DNA from: an uncultured Pedosphaera sp.
GTDB lineage: Bacteria > Verrucomicrobiota > Verrucomicrobiia > Limisphaerales > Pedosphaeraceae
NCBI GenBank assembly: GCA_903918755.1
Contig: CAIXFN010000037.1
Location: forward strand, 1-32,271
Direction of reading: 5' to 3'
DNA length: 32,271 nt
Shown here: piece after piece, positions 15,222-24,020 of the stretch
Position numbering within the stretch: the stretch's first letter is position 1
Layout of the letters: every line of letters starts with the position of its first letter
Program-made: the position numbers and the translations under genes
The notes under the pieces: generated by a model
Database searches by the model: none
Told to the model about the DNA's origin: nothing
What the model saw: only the letters and a program-made list of their open reading frames with translations

Positions 15222-16823
15222 CTAGAACTGGAAATAAATGAAGGCCCCACCGCCCGAGGAAAAGAGGAACAGGTACAGGGCCATGAGCACGGCCAGACCC
15301 ACGCGCACGAAGCCGGACTGTAACACCGGACGCAACCGGGATTCGTAGAGAAATTGATACAGCCAGACGAAGGCGGTCAGCAACAGCAACAGGGCCGGGA
15401 TTTGCGGGTCCGACCATCCCGCGGTGAAAATGCGGCGCACGATCAGGAAGGCGTCGTCCAGGGATTCCGCGCGGAAAAATATCCAGGTGAAACAAACGAA
15501 CGAGAACACCCCGAGTTGCTTGACGAGTTTGGGCACGCGGTCGCGATAGAAGGCGGAGCGCTCCAGTTCCCGGGTGACCATCACCCCGAGGGCATGCAAC
15601 GCGCCCCAGATGGCAAAGGTCCAGGCCGCGCCATGCCAGATGCCGGAGAGCAGAAACGTGATGAACAGGTTGCGGTAGGTCCGCCAGGCGCCGCCGCGGT
15701 TGCCGCCCAGCGGGATGTAAACATAATCCCGGAACCACGAGGAAAGACTGATGTGCCAGCGGGTCCAAAACTCACCGAGGCCGGTGGCCAGGTAGGGATT
15801 GTTGAAATTCAGAATCAATTGGAACCCCAGCAGCCGCGCCACGCCGCGGGCCATGTCCGTGTAGCCGCTGAAATCAAAGAAGATCTGCCAGGCGAAGGCG
15901 AAGGTGGCCAGGAGCAGAGCGGGCGCGCCGAAAGCGGCCGGGTGGTCATACACGCGTTCCACGTAAAAGGACAGGTAGTTGGCCAGGGCCAGCTTCTTGA
16001 ACAGCCCGACAAGGAAGAGCGACAGGCCATCGGTGAAATTCTCGCGGCGGATGGGCGGGAACTGCCGGAATTGCGGCAGCAGATGCCGGGCGCGCTCGAT
16101 CGGCCCGGCCATCAATTGCGGAAAGAAGCAGACAAAGGTGGCAAAACGCAGGAAGTTGCGCTCCCGATCCGTGCGGCCAAAATAGAAATCAATCGTGTAG
16201 CTGAGCGATTGAAACGTGAAAAAGGAAATGCCGACGGGCAGCAAATAGGCCGCGCCAAAAGGCATGAGGCCGGCCGGATCGGGGAGTTTCCACGCCAGAT
16301 GCAGACCGTGAAGAAGGGCATTGAGATTCTCCACCGCGAAACGGGCGTATTTGAAGAACAACAGCAACGCCAGATTATTGACCAGACTGATGACGAGCCA
16401 GACCCGGCGATGGCTGAACAACGCCCCCACCGCCATCAAGGCGAAGAGCACCCCGAGCACGGCCAGCGTGGGACGCAAGGTGGGCGGGCCGAGCACCGCT
16501 CCCATGATGGCGGCGGCGGTGGCGGTGGCGGAAATCAAGAAGGCCGCCTGGAGCACGCGGTCATCGAACCGGAGGCGGGTCAGGCGCCCGATCACGTCCA
16601 CCCGGGCACCTCCACGTGGGCAGTGGTCCATCAACGCGACCAGAAAATAATCCAGCGTCGTGGAATAAAAAACGAGCGCGAGGTAATAGGGATTCCACCA
16701 GCCGTAGAAAAAATAGGAGGCGGCCATCAGCCACGGAATCCAGAGCCGGGTGTGGCGGAGGGCATAAAACACCGGCACTACCACCAGCAGGAAGAGCAGG
16801 AACGGCCAGGTGTGGAAAAGCAT
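15222..16823 (-). CDS. AlgI-like MBOAT O-acyltransferase
   Basis: A 533-residue multi-pass membrane enzyme. The AlgI-family core is clear: LPVGISFFTFQSLSYTIDFY (about 195-214), FVCFFPQLMAGPIERA (about 230-245), the segment EFWTRWHISLSSWFRDYVYI (about 351-370) and GIWHGAAWTFAIWGALHALG, with the catalytic-type His at 397 and a second at 411. Members move an acyl group, usually acetyl, across the membrane for O-acetylation of alginate, cellulose, peptidoglycan or other glycans. The SGNH protein follows immediately, completing the common two-gene core. The SUMF1-like lipoprotein gene lies 68 bp upstream on the same strand. Length is slightly above the usual ~470-520 because of an extra N-terminal hydrophobic region (about 85-135). 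Confidence 0.92.
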   Translation of the reverse strand: MLFHTWPFLLFLLVVVPVFYALRHTRLWIPWLMAASYFFYGWWNPYYLALVFYSTTLDYFLVALMDHCPRGGARVDVIGRLTRLRFDDRVLQAAFLISATATAAAIMGAVLGPPTLRPTLAVLGVLFALMAVGALFSHRRVWLVISLVNNLALLLFFKYARFAVENLNALLHGLHLAWKLPDPAGLMPFGAAYLLPVGISFFTFQSLSYTIDFYFGRTDRERNFLRFATFVCFFPQLMAGPIERARHLLPQFRQFPPIRRENFTDGLSLFLVGLFKKLALANYLSFYVERVYDHPAAFGAPALLLATFAFAWQIFFDFSGYTDMARGVARLLGFQLILNFNNPYLATGLGEFWTRWHISLSSWFRDYVYIPLGGNRGGAWRTYRNLFITFLLSGIWHGAAWTFAIWGALHALGVMVTRELERSAFYRDRVPKLVKQLGVFSFVCFTWIFFRAESLDDAFLIVRRIFTAGWSDPQIPALLLLLTAFVWLYQFLYESRLRPVLQSGFVRVGLAVLMALYLFLFSSGGGAFIYFQF

Positions 16824-16891
16824 GGCGGCGGCGGTGGCGGTTCAAGTCCGGGCGAACCGGATCAGCAGTGGCTCTATCCGGTCGGCGGAAC

Positions 16892-17875
16892 TCATTTGGC
16901 CGGCGCCCGCAAGTTGGCGAATTCCCCCGGGGCCAGCCGGCGGACGCAACGGAATCCGCAAAAATCCGTGTAGAAGCAGGCGTCGGTGTCGCCGGTCCGC
17001 TGACCTTGCCGGAAAGAGGCGCGGCACATGTCGGCGCTGGATTTCCACGAGCCACCCCGCAGGACGCGTTTTACGTCCCGCCCCGGGCTGGGCGGGCCGG
17101 TGGGATCCTCCGCCGGGCTGCCCTGGTAGTAGGTGGGGCTGTAAACGTCCTCGCACCAATGCGAGACATTGCCATACATATCGTGCAGGCCCCAGCGATT
17201 CGGCTTCTTCTGGCCCACGACGTGGGTTTTGGCCTCGGAATTATCAGCGAACCAACCGAATTGCCGGAGTTTCCCGGAGTCGCCGAAATCATAATCCGCT
17301 TCCGAGCCGGCCCGGGCGGCGTATTCCCATTCCGCCTCGGTCGGCAGGCGGTAGCCATTGGCGGCGTAATCGCACACCCATTCCGGGGTCTTCTCGTTGT
17401 AGCAGGGGGTCAAGCCTTCAAGGAGGGAACGCTCGTTGCAATATTGCTTGGCATCCCGCCAGCGGACCCGCTCGACGGGCTTCTTGGGATTGTCCTGCCA
17501 GTGGGAGGGATTGGGCAGTTGCGCCTTGGTGAACAGCTCATGAGTGACGGGGAAGACATCCATCGCGAAGGCGGTAAGTTTCACCTTGTGCGGTGGGGCC
17601 TCGTCGGGATTTCCCTGGCTGGAGCCCATCTGAAATTCTCCACCCGGCAGGTAGATCATCTCCACGCCGGATTTGGTCACAATGGCCACCGGCGCGGTGG
17701 CGTCAATCGCGGCGGGTTTGGCCGCTGCCACAGGGGCAGACGCCGGGGTCGGAGTTGCGGCCGTAGCAGTCGCGGGTGTCGTAGTCTGCGCCGCGGGCTC
17801 CGACTTTTGACAGGAACAGAGCAGCCCCAGAGTGAGGGCGAGGGCGAGCCGGGAGATGCAAGAACGGATTTTCAC
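16892..17875 (-). CDS. SUMF1-fold (formylglycine-generating-enzyme-like) lipoprotein
   Basis: A 327-residue probable lipoprotein: the signal LALALTLGLLCSCQKSE offers a lipobox Cys near residue 22, followed by an Ala/Thr/Pro-rich linker to about residue 65. The SUMF1 domain (about 68-318) has GGEFQMGS, PTEAEWEYAARAG, GLHDMYGNVSHWCEDVY, RVLRGGSW and the closing CGFRCVRR. Comparing the RGGSW region with true formylglycine-generating enzymes, which have two active-site Cys five residues apart, the first position is Ser here (RGGSWKSSADMC) and only the second Cys remains. Sulfatase activation is therefore unlikely; many such lipoproteins have binding or structural roles. No sulfatase gene is in the window. 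It follows the PD40 gene by 7 bp and precedes the MBOAT gene. Confidence 0.85.
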   Translation of the reverse strand: MKIRSCISRLALALTLGLLCSCQKSEPAAQTTTPATATAATPTPASAPVAAAKPAAIDATAPVAIVTKSGVEMIYLPGGEFQMGSSQGNPDEAPPHKVKLTAFAMDVFPVTHELFTKAQLPNPSHWQDNPKKPVERVRWRDAKQYCNERSLLEGLTPCYNEKTPEWVCDYAANGYRLPTEAEWEYAARAGSEADYDFGDSGKLRQFGWFADNSEAKTHVVGQKKPNRWGLHDMYGNVSHWCEDVYSPTYYQGSPAEDPTGPPSPGRDVKRVLRGGSWKSSADMCRASFRQGQRTGDTDACFYTDFCGFRCVRRLAPGEFANLRAPAK

Positions 17876-17882
17876 AGCGTCC

Positions 17883-18953
17883 TCACTTCGTGCCGGCGCG
17901 GAACCAGGCGGATTCCTTGTTGCTTAAGCCATTGGTGGTGATGAGCGTGAAATCCCCGGGGCCGGCGCTGAGCAAGTCAATGGTACGGCCCGGCTCGGCC
18001 GGCACTACTGCCAGATTCCAACCCGGGGCGTAAACCCCCATGATTTCGCAGGCGGCCTGGAATGTCCCGGCCTTGGTCAGATCCCCTTCACCATCCGGCC
18101 CCATGCTGAAGCTCAGATACTGGCTGTCCGGCGACCAATCCACGTGATAGATCTTTTCCTTGGCATCCTTGATGCGCACCCGCCAGGGGCCGACCTTGGG
18201 GGTGGCGGCGTCCGTGTCGAGAGGCGCGGCGGCGATTTCGTTGTCCCCGGCGCCCCAGGCGATTTGTTTGCCATCCGGGCTGAGGCAGGGGCGGCAGCCG
18301 GGAATCTCGAGATTGATGATATTGGTGCCGTGCGCCTCGATCAGCAGAATCGCATGTCCGTAACCCATCCCGGCGTGCACGGTGGAAACGATCCATTTCC
18401 CGTTCTTGGAGAAGCCCGGGTTATAAAGGTGGTGCAGGTTCGTGTAATTGACGTGCGGGGTCACCTTGCCGGTGGCGAGATCATAAAACTCGATGCCCTT
18501 GGTGTAATAATCGATCACCTGGAATTTCGGAAATTCCTGGTCGAGGTAGCAGATCGTCTTGCTATCGGGTGACCAGAAAGGCTCGCGGGCATGATCGGCG
18601 ATCTTGCGTGGGTTTTGACCATCGATGTCGGCCACGTACAATGTCCGGATGGCATCCCTTCCCTCGCCAACATCGCCCACGTAGGCCAGCTTGGTGCCGT
18701 CGGGAGAAATCTGGGGGTAATGCTCATTGACCTTGGGCGTTTTCGTAAGGTTCACCGGATGGGATCCATCCGGGTTCATCACGAAAATTTCCCAGTTTCC
18801 ATCCACGTAGGTTTCGTAGGCGATTTTATACGGCAGGGCGCCGAGGCGGGACTTGAGCGGGCCGGCGTCCTCCGCGGTCAGCAAGCCGGGAGCGAACGCG
18901 ATGCCCAAGGTGGCGCACAGCAAAAAGGGGAGACGAAAACGATTACAGTTCAT
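17883..18953 (-). CDS. TolB-like PD40 beta-propeller secreted protein
   Basis: A 356-residue exported protein with a signal peptide (about 1-27, RLPFLLCATLGIAFAPGLLTA). It carries a series of WD40-like PD40 repeats: ISPDGTKLAYVGD, WSPDSKTICYLDQ, LSPDGKQIAWGAGD and WSPDSQYLSFSMG, starting after YETYVDGNWEIFVMNPDG. Such propellers resemble the C-terminal half of TolB and usually bind proteins or glycans in the periplasm. The TolB N-terminal domain is absent. It is the first gene of the four-gene minus-strand group with the SUMF1-like lipoprotein 7 bp downstream. Function beyond a binding scaffold cannot be told. Confidence 0.85.
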   Translation of the reverse strand: MNCNRFRLPFLLCATLGIAFAPGLLTAEDAGPLKSRLGALPYKIAYETYVDGNWEIFVMNPDGSHPVNLTKTPKVNEHYPQISPDGTKLAYVGDVGEGRDAIRTLYVADIDGQNPRKIADHAREPFWSPDSKTICYLDQEFPKFQVIDYYTKGIEFYDLATGKVTPHVNYTNLHHLYNPGFSKNGKWIVSTVHAGMGYGHAILLIEAHGTNIINLEIPGCRPCLSPDGKQIAWGAGDNEIAAAPLDTDAATPKVGPWRVRIKDAKEKIYHVDWSPDSQYLSFSMGPDGEGDLTKAGTFQAACEIMGVYAPGWNLAVVPAEPGRTIDLLSAGPGDFTLITTNGLSNKESAWFRAGTK

Positions 18954-20159
18954 GGGCGGGGTATCTCCATGGGAGCGGGGCGTTGAGTCTGGATGACCGG
19001 GGTGAAAACGACCGGACCGCTTCCGAGCGGTTGCAGCGCCGAATCACATGCCGGTGGTCAAGCATTGGCGCGTACAGTGGGCGGAGTTTCGGCGGGGTTC
19101 AATCAAAATTTGGGGTGAAAGGGGGGATACGCCGTGGCGTTGGGCATCGGCAAGAATTGAAGGCTGGCAGGCAAGGAGGCCAAGCCGTTGGCAATTCAAC
19201 CATAAGGTAAGGAGCCCACCGCTGGGTGCACATTCTGGTGGACGCGCTTCAAGGGGGGCCTCGAGTAAAGGCACCTGGGAATTCTAATCAGCATGTGGAG
19301 GATGCTTCTTTATCAGGCTATAGTCGCAATCAATTGATGGGATGATTCGATACGCTTTGGTCCCGTATCGTACAACTCCGATGTAATAGCCAACCCAAGG
19401 AAAATCATAATGGGAGAGGGGGTAACAGGGCGTCGGGGCCATCTGGTAGCAGATGGGGCATAAAGAAAGACCGCGGAGTTTCAACCAAAGGTCGCCAAGA
19501 TCACGAAGGCTGGCTATTCGGGCTGAGGCGGGCGGAACGTGGTCGTGAGTGAATCCCGCCATTATCTGAATTTTTTGGTAATCACATGGTAGTGTCCCAA
19601 CGGGCGTATTAACGGGATACTGTCATCACGAAGAATCGCCAGGACTCCCGTATCGTCGCGCTAGCAATTCGCAGCAGAGGCTGATCCCGGCAAAAGACGC
19701 CGGGTATCCGCCCGGCGTGACTGTCCAGAAATACTGAAACTCCAACGCCGACCCGCTCGTTTAAATCAGAATAAAATTCACTGATGACGCTGGTGCTCAT
19801 TGCGGCGGCGGCGTCTGAAGGGCGCAGTTAAAGTCGTGGAAACAATTTGTCCATACGCAGGGGACCGGCGAGGCGGTCCCCGGGAGTGGGGAGCAACGGG
19901 TGATCGAAAATTCCGTCATCGTGCTCGTGATGGTTGGCAATGGAGCCGCGAGCCCCTTTCATTGGCCAGAGGGAGTGCCGATCAAAAGCGAGTGCTGGGG
20001 CGGCGCGAAGGTCGCTTTTCCCCAGGCTGTTTTAAACTGGGCCTTTGGCCCGGGGGGGATTGGGGAAGGCTGGACAATCGCACCTCCCCCATCGGCTGTC
20101 GCGGCTTGCCTCAACGGGGGAGGGCCATTATCGTGCAGCGGTTGTCATGAGCATCAGTT
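18954..20159. other. 1.2-kb region without a convincing gene, with strong hairpins
   Basis: Open frames here are short and mutually overlapping. The most protein-like is 19284-19562 on minus (92 codons), whose C-terminal half contains FPWVGYYIGVVRYGTKAYRI; it could be a gene remnant, but there is no ribosome site or known domain. A second, 19609-19800 minus (63 codons), is equally unsupported. Two strong hairpins stand out: GCCGGG-TATCCG-CCCGGC (19699-19716) and GGGGACCG-GCGAGG-CGGTCCCC (19860-19881, eight pairs). The hairpin-rich segment runs into the tRNA gene. None of the common RNAs (RNase P, SRP, tmRNA, 6S) could be recognised. Confidence 0.45.
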
Positions 20160-20236
20160 GCGCCCGTAGCTCAGTTGGATAGAGCATCTGCCTTCTAAGC
20201 AGGCGGTCGTGGGTTCGAATCCCGCCGGGCGCACCA
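20160..20236 (+). tRNA. tRNA-Arg (anticodon TCT)
   Basis: A complete 77-nt cloverleaf. The acceptor arms GCGCCCG (20160-20166) and CGGGCGC (20226-20232) pair, the D arm is GCTC/GAGC, the anticodon loop is CTTCTAA with TCT at 20194-20196, and the T arm is GTGGG-TTCGAAT-CCCGC. The 3' CCA end is encoded in the DNA. It reads AGA (and AGG by wobble) codons. It closely resembles the E. coli Arg-UCU tRNA in the anticodon and acceptor arms. It converges with the Ig-domain gene, with 76 bp between them and no terminator-like hairpin. tRNA 3' ends are common integration sites, but no integrase or duplicated end is seen here. Confidence 0.97.
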
Positions 20237-20312
20237 TTTTTCTGCATTCTTTGTGTTCCCGCCATCCGCAGCAGGGGTGGCCAACCAAGCAAACTCCCCC
20301 CAAGCTGCCTCC

Positions 20313-23093
20313 CTATTGGCTCAGGCGGAAGAATTGCGGGGTTTGGCCCAGAGGGATGGTGACGATGTTCTGACCAGCCACCGGGACGACGGATTGGGGA
20401 ACGGTCTGCCAGGGGGCGATTGGTGCGAGGCTGGATTTTTGCTGCAACGTGTAACCGGTGGCGGCGGTAGGCCATGAGAGGATGACGTTGGGATTGGCGA
20501 GACGGATGGAGAGGGAGACCGGGACGGAGGCCGGGGCCTGGGCGGAAAAGGTCAGGTCGTCGATGGCCAGACCCTGGGCAGTGCCAGCGGCATCGGTCAT
20601 TTGCCAGACCAACCAGAGCGCGGCGCCGGGAGTCCAGGCGGGGATCGCCAGGTTGGTGACGCCCAAGCTGGTTTGGTTGGTCGCAACCGTGCCGTCCAGG
20701 ATGGCGAAGGCGTTGGTGGGGAAGCTCACATCCAAATTGGTCACCCAGGCGGTCACGTTCGTGGTGAAGGAATTGGTGGCTGCGGAATCCAACAGATAGC
20801 CAAAGGCGAGGGTTTTGGCGGTGGGCTGTTGCCGCCACAATTCGCCGGTGAAATGCAGGGTGATGGAGGTGAACGTGTTGCTGCCGGAATTGACGAAACG
20901 GGCGCCGAAGGCGGTGCCCCCGGTGCTGCTGGTGGCGAGCAAACCCAAAGCGCGATTGGTCGCGGCGCTATTCGTGGGTCCGAAACTGATGATGCCCCCG
21001 GTGCTTTGGTCCCCGGCGCTGGCACCGAACTTGGCCGTCGCGGTGCCGAGGCCAAACCAGCCGGACAGCGAGTTCGAAAAACCGAGTCCGCCCAAATTGG
21101 CACTGGTAATGACGGGGGCGGCAAAATCAAAAGGATCGTACAGGCCGAAGGCGTTGGGCCCGATGGTCACGGGATTCGCGGAGTTCACGGAAACGGCGCC
21201 CGGATTGGGCAGGGAATTAAAATCCTGGCGGTAAATGGCGCCGGGATTCGTATAGGCGATGGCGGAGGGCGGCACGGCCGGATAAACGGTGAGGTTGGCG
21301 GGCTGGCTGTTCGTGGTGCCGCCGCTGTTGGTCACGATGACATAATAGATCCCGGCATCGGCTTCCCTGGCCCCGGTGAGAGTAAGGGTGTCCGTCGCCG
21401 TGCCTTGAAATTCGCCGTTATCGGCGAGGGGAGCGTTGTTGTGGGTCCATTGGTAGGTCAGGGTCGGGGTGCCGGTGGCCGCCACGGAAAAGACCGCGGA
21501 ACCGCCCGTCAGAATGCTTACCGAGACCGGTTCGAGGGTGAACTGCGGAGGCACCGGCCGGACCAGCAGGTAGGCTTCTGGACTGTTCGTGGCACCCACG
21601 GAATTGGCAACGCGCAGCCGGTAATTGCCGGACTGCGCAACCGCGACGTTGGTCAACGTGAGCGTGGAATTGGTCTGACCAGACAGATTGGCATCGTTGT
21701 ATTGCCACTGATAACCCAGGGGATCAGTCCCGGACGCCGCCCCGGTGAAGACGGCGGTGCCGCCGACATAATTGGTCACGGGCTGGGGCAATAGCGTGAA
21801 CACCGGAGCGGTCCCGGTGGTCACCACGGTGAGCACTGCGACGGAACTCGTGACGGAGCCGAACCCGTTGGCCACGATCACCCGGTACGGGGCGGAATCG
21901 GCAGTCGTGACCGCGTGGAGATTCAGCGCGGAGGCGGTGGCCAGGGTGAGATTCGTGCTGTTCTTCTGCCATTGATAGGTCAGGGTGCCTGAGCCGGTGG
22001 CCGTCACGCTCAGGGAGGCATCAGTGCCGGCAACGGGATTCTTGCTTTGCGGCTGGACAGCGATCAGTGGTCGCAAATCCGGCGCGAAATCCAGGCCCCG
22101 GAACACCTGGTTGATGCCGGCCCGGGCGATAATGGTACCGGTGGCGGCGGAATTAGTATCGACGAACGAGACGAGCCGGTTGGTGCTGGCGTCACCGCTG
22201 GTGGCGTAGAGGATGGGGGCAGGAGCGCTGAAATCCACCACGAGGCCGAACGCACCGGCGGCACCGAGATTGTTCGTGAGGGTGTAAACATTTGTCCAGC
22301 CGGAGCCGGGATTGATCCATTTTTGGATGCCCCCGCCGGTGGCGGTGGTCCGCTGGTCGGCGATGTAAATGACACTACCATCTGGTTTGATATCGAAAGC
22401 CACCGGCGCGCTGGCCGCGCCGGTGGCGAGTACCGTGGACGCGGTTTCCGCGACGGCCGGTAAACCCGGCAGGACATAGAGGGCCGCGGTGCCGGATTGG
22501 GAGGTGAAATAAACGTTTCCGTTCACGGCCTTGATAAAGCGGGTGCTGGTCACGGCGGATTGGAGCGTGACGGGGGCGCCAGCCGGGGGTTGGAGGAAGA
22601 GGGTGCCGGTGGCGCCCCCTGCCAACCAGAAGGAATTGGTGCCATCACCCGCGGCGCAACGGGGGTTGTTGGCACTGAAAATGTCCGGACGCGCCTGGCG
22701 GAGCACATAGCCGCCAGTGGCATCCACCGTGGCATAACCACGGGCCACTTGCGCGCCGGTGCTGGCCGAAAGGGAACCTGACGTGGAGGCGCGGTTGGTA
22801 TTATAGCCGGTCAGGATCAGCACGCTGTGGTCCAGAGAACGCGTCAGGCCCCCCTCCGAGCCGGCGACGCCGCTCAAAATGAGGCCGGCGGGCCAGGTAT
22901 TCTGGATCGTGACGGAATTTACCAGTGCCCCAACCGGGGAGAATTGATCAATAAAAAGAGAATTACCACTATTGACCAGGGACTCTGACCCGGTCCCCAC
23001 GCGCAAGACCGCGAGGTTTCCCCCGACAAATTGCGCCCGCGATTGACTGGTGAGAATGGTGAGGAACAGGACGAGGGGAACGAATCTTTTCAT
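20313..23093 (-). CDS. Large secreted protein with three Ig-like domains
   Basis: A 926-residue exported protein with a signal peptide (MKRFVPLVLFLTILTSQSRA, then Q). Residues about 25-335 look like a beta-propeller of PQQ/NHL type (for example VAFDIKPDGSVIYIADQRT). Three Ig-like domains follow in tandem at about 340-425, 430-512 and 515-608, each with the pattern (L/T)YQW followed by Y-(R/Y)-V/L-x-V-x-N (YQWQKNS, YQWQYND, YQWTHNN). The remaining ~310 residues are beta-rich with many Asn/Thr and end in a short YTLQQKSSLAPIAPWQTVPQ module and FFRLSQ, the same tail style as the BNR protein at 3961-5505. It is probably surface-exposed or released. No catalytic motif seen. It stands alone, downstream of the TauE-like gene by 122 bp. 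Confidence 0.85.
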   Translation of the reverse strand: MKRFVPLVLFLTILTSQSRAQFVGGNLAVLRVGTGSESLVNSGNSLFIDQFSPVGALVNSVTIQNTWPAGLILSGVAGSEGGLTRSLDHSVLILTGYNTNRASTSGSLSASTGAQVARGYATVDATGGYVLRQARPDIFSANNPRCAAGDGTNSFWLAGGATGTLFLQPPAGAPVTLQSAVTSTRFIKAVNGNVYFTSQSGTAALYVLPGLPAVAETASTVLATGAASAPVAFDIKPDGSVIYIADQRTTATGGGIQKWINPGSGWTNVYTLTNNLGAAGAFGLVVDFSAPAPILYATSGDASTNRLVSFVDTNSAATGTIIARAGINQVFRGLDFAPDLRPLIAVQPQSKNPVAGTDASLSVTATGSGTLTYQWQKNSTNLTLATASALNLHAVTTADSAPYRVIVANGFGSVTSSVAVLTVVTTGTAPVFTLLPQPVTNYVGGTAVFTGAASGTDPLGYQWQYNDANLSGQTNSTLTLTNVAVAQSGNYRLRVANSVGATNSPEAYLLVRPVPPQFTLEPVSVSILTGGSAVFSVAATGTPTLTYQWTHNNAPLADNGEFQGTATDTLTLTGAREADAGIYYVIVTNSGGTTNSQPANLTVYPAVPPSAIAYTNPGAIYRQDFNSLPNPGAVSVNSANPVTIGPNAFGLYDPFDFAAPVITSANLGGLGFSNSLSGWFGLGTATAKFGASAGDQSTGGIISFGPTNSAATNRALGLLATSSTGGTAFGARFVNSGSNTFTSITLHFTGELWRQQPTAKTLAFGYLLDSAATNSFTTNVTAWVTNLDVSFPTNAFAILDGTVATNQTSLGVTNLAIPAWTPGAALWLVWQMTDAAGTAQGLAIDDLTFSAQAPASVPVSLSIRLANPNVILSWPTAATGYTLQQKSSLAPIAPWQTVPQSVVPVAGQNIVTIPLGQTPQFFRLSQ

Positions 23094-23215
23094 GGGAGCT
23101 AACGTCGCACTTTCTGGATTAAATGATGGTCAAGGAATGCTGGTCAATTGATACACCGGAAGATGCCGGCTCGCAAGCGGTGCTTTTTCCACACGAGTCT
23201 GGTAGGGGGTGGGAA

Positions 23216-24001
23216 TCAATGATGGGGACGCACAAATTCCATGTAAAAAGTCACTCCTGAAATAACAAAACCGATCAGGGTGATGAGCAAGCGGACGCGG
23301 GCCGGGGAAATCCGCTGGGTAAACCGCGAGCCCACATAATAGCCCACCACAGCGCCCACGGTCATGACCGCCGCCCGGGGCCAGTCGATCAGACCCGCGG
23401 CAATAAACCAAAGGGCCGCGATCACGTTGATCAAAGATCCGAGAATGGTTTTCAGGGTGTTCATCTCGTAGATGTCCCGCATGCCGATGAAGCCGAGCGT
23501 GGCCAGCATCAAGATGCCGATCCCGGCGCCAAAGTAGCCCCCGTAGATGGCCACAAGGAATTGGAAACCCACGGCCCACCAAACACCGACAGATTTGGCG
23601 GCGGATTTACCGTCCACCGGCGCACTGGCAAAGCGGCGGAACACCCCCTGCGCCAGGAAAAGGAGGGAGGCGAACAGGATCAGGAAAGGGACCAATTTAC
23701 CGAAGAGCGAGTTGCTGGTATGCGTCAACCCGGCGCTGCCAATCAACCCGCCGATGATGCTGACCGGCAGGAATCGACGCAGCCAGGGGATGATTGGCCG
23801 GATGTATTGCCGGTTGCCGAACATCCCGCCGCTGGTGCCGATCACCAGCGCCAGGGTGCTGGTGGCATTCGCGGTCACCGGCGAAGTGCCGAAGGCCAAC
23901 AGCGTGGGAAAGGTGACGAGCGTGCCGCCGCCGGCCACGGAATTGATCATTCCCGCCGCGCCCGCGGAAGCGGTCAGGCCAAATATTTCCCAACCAGACA
24001 T
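23216..24001 (-). CDS. TauE/SafE family membrane permease
   Basis: A 261-residue multi-pass membrane protein from the preferred ATG at 24001. It starts with GLTASAGAAGMINSVAGGGT, the glycine-rich first helix typical of TauE/SafE (DUF81) proteins, and repeats a related motif in the second half (VGFQFLVAIYGGYFGAGIGI). About seven to eight helices are visible. Members move sulfite, sulfoacetate or other small anions, but the substrate of this one is unknown. An in-frame ATG at 24052 would overlap the aroC end by 32 bp and add a polar, unconserved N-terminus. The chosen start lies 19 bp after the aroC stop and has GGAATT before it. It is probably co-transcribed with aroC by position only. Confidence 0.88.
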   Translation of the reverse strand: MSGWEIFGLTASAGAAGMINSVAGGGTLVTFPTLLAFGTSPVTANATSTLALVIGTSGGMFGNRQYIRPIIPWLRRFLPVSIIGGLIGSAGLTHTSNSLFGKLVPFLILFASLLFLAQGVFRRFASAPVDGKSAAKSVGVWWAVGFQFLVAIYGGYFGAGIGILMLATLGFIGMRDIYEMNTLKTILGSLINVIAALWFIAAGLIDWPRAAVMTVGAVVGYYVGSRFTQRISPARVRLLITLIGFVISGVTFYMEFVRPHH

Positions 24002-24020
24002 AATTCCATGGGCCGCCGAA

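Noticed and set aside
15354-16973. 539-codon open frame on the plus strand opposite the MBOAT gene
   Set aside because: Glu/Gln/Gly-rich shadow of hydrophobic codons; the MBOAT gene has all family motifs.
19284-19562. 92-codon minus-strand frame as a gene
   Set aside because: Its C-terminal half looks protein-like, but there is no ribosome site, domain or conserved neighbour; it is kept only as a possible remnant in the region entry.
20160-20236. tRNA-Arg as an attachment site of an integrated element
   Set aside because: No integrase gene and no duplicated tRNA 3' end could be found in the window.
20601-21794. 397-codon open frame on the plus strand opposite the Ig-domain gene
   Set aside because: Gly/Arg-rich antisense shadow; the minus-strand gene has a signal peptide and clear Ig repeats.
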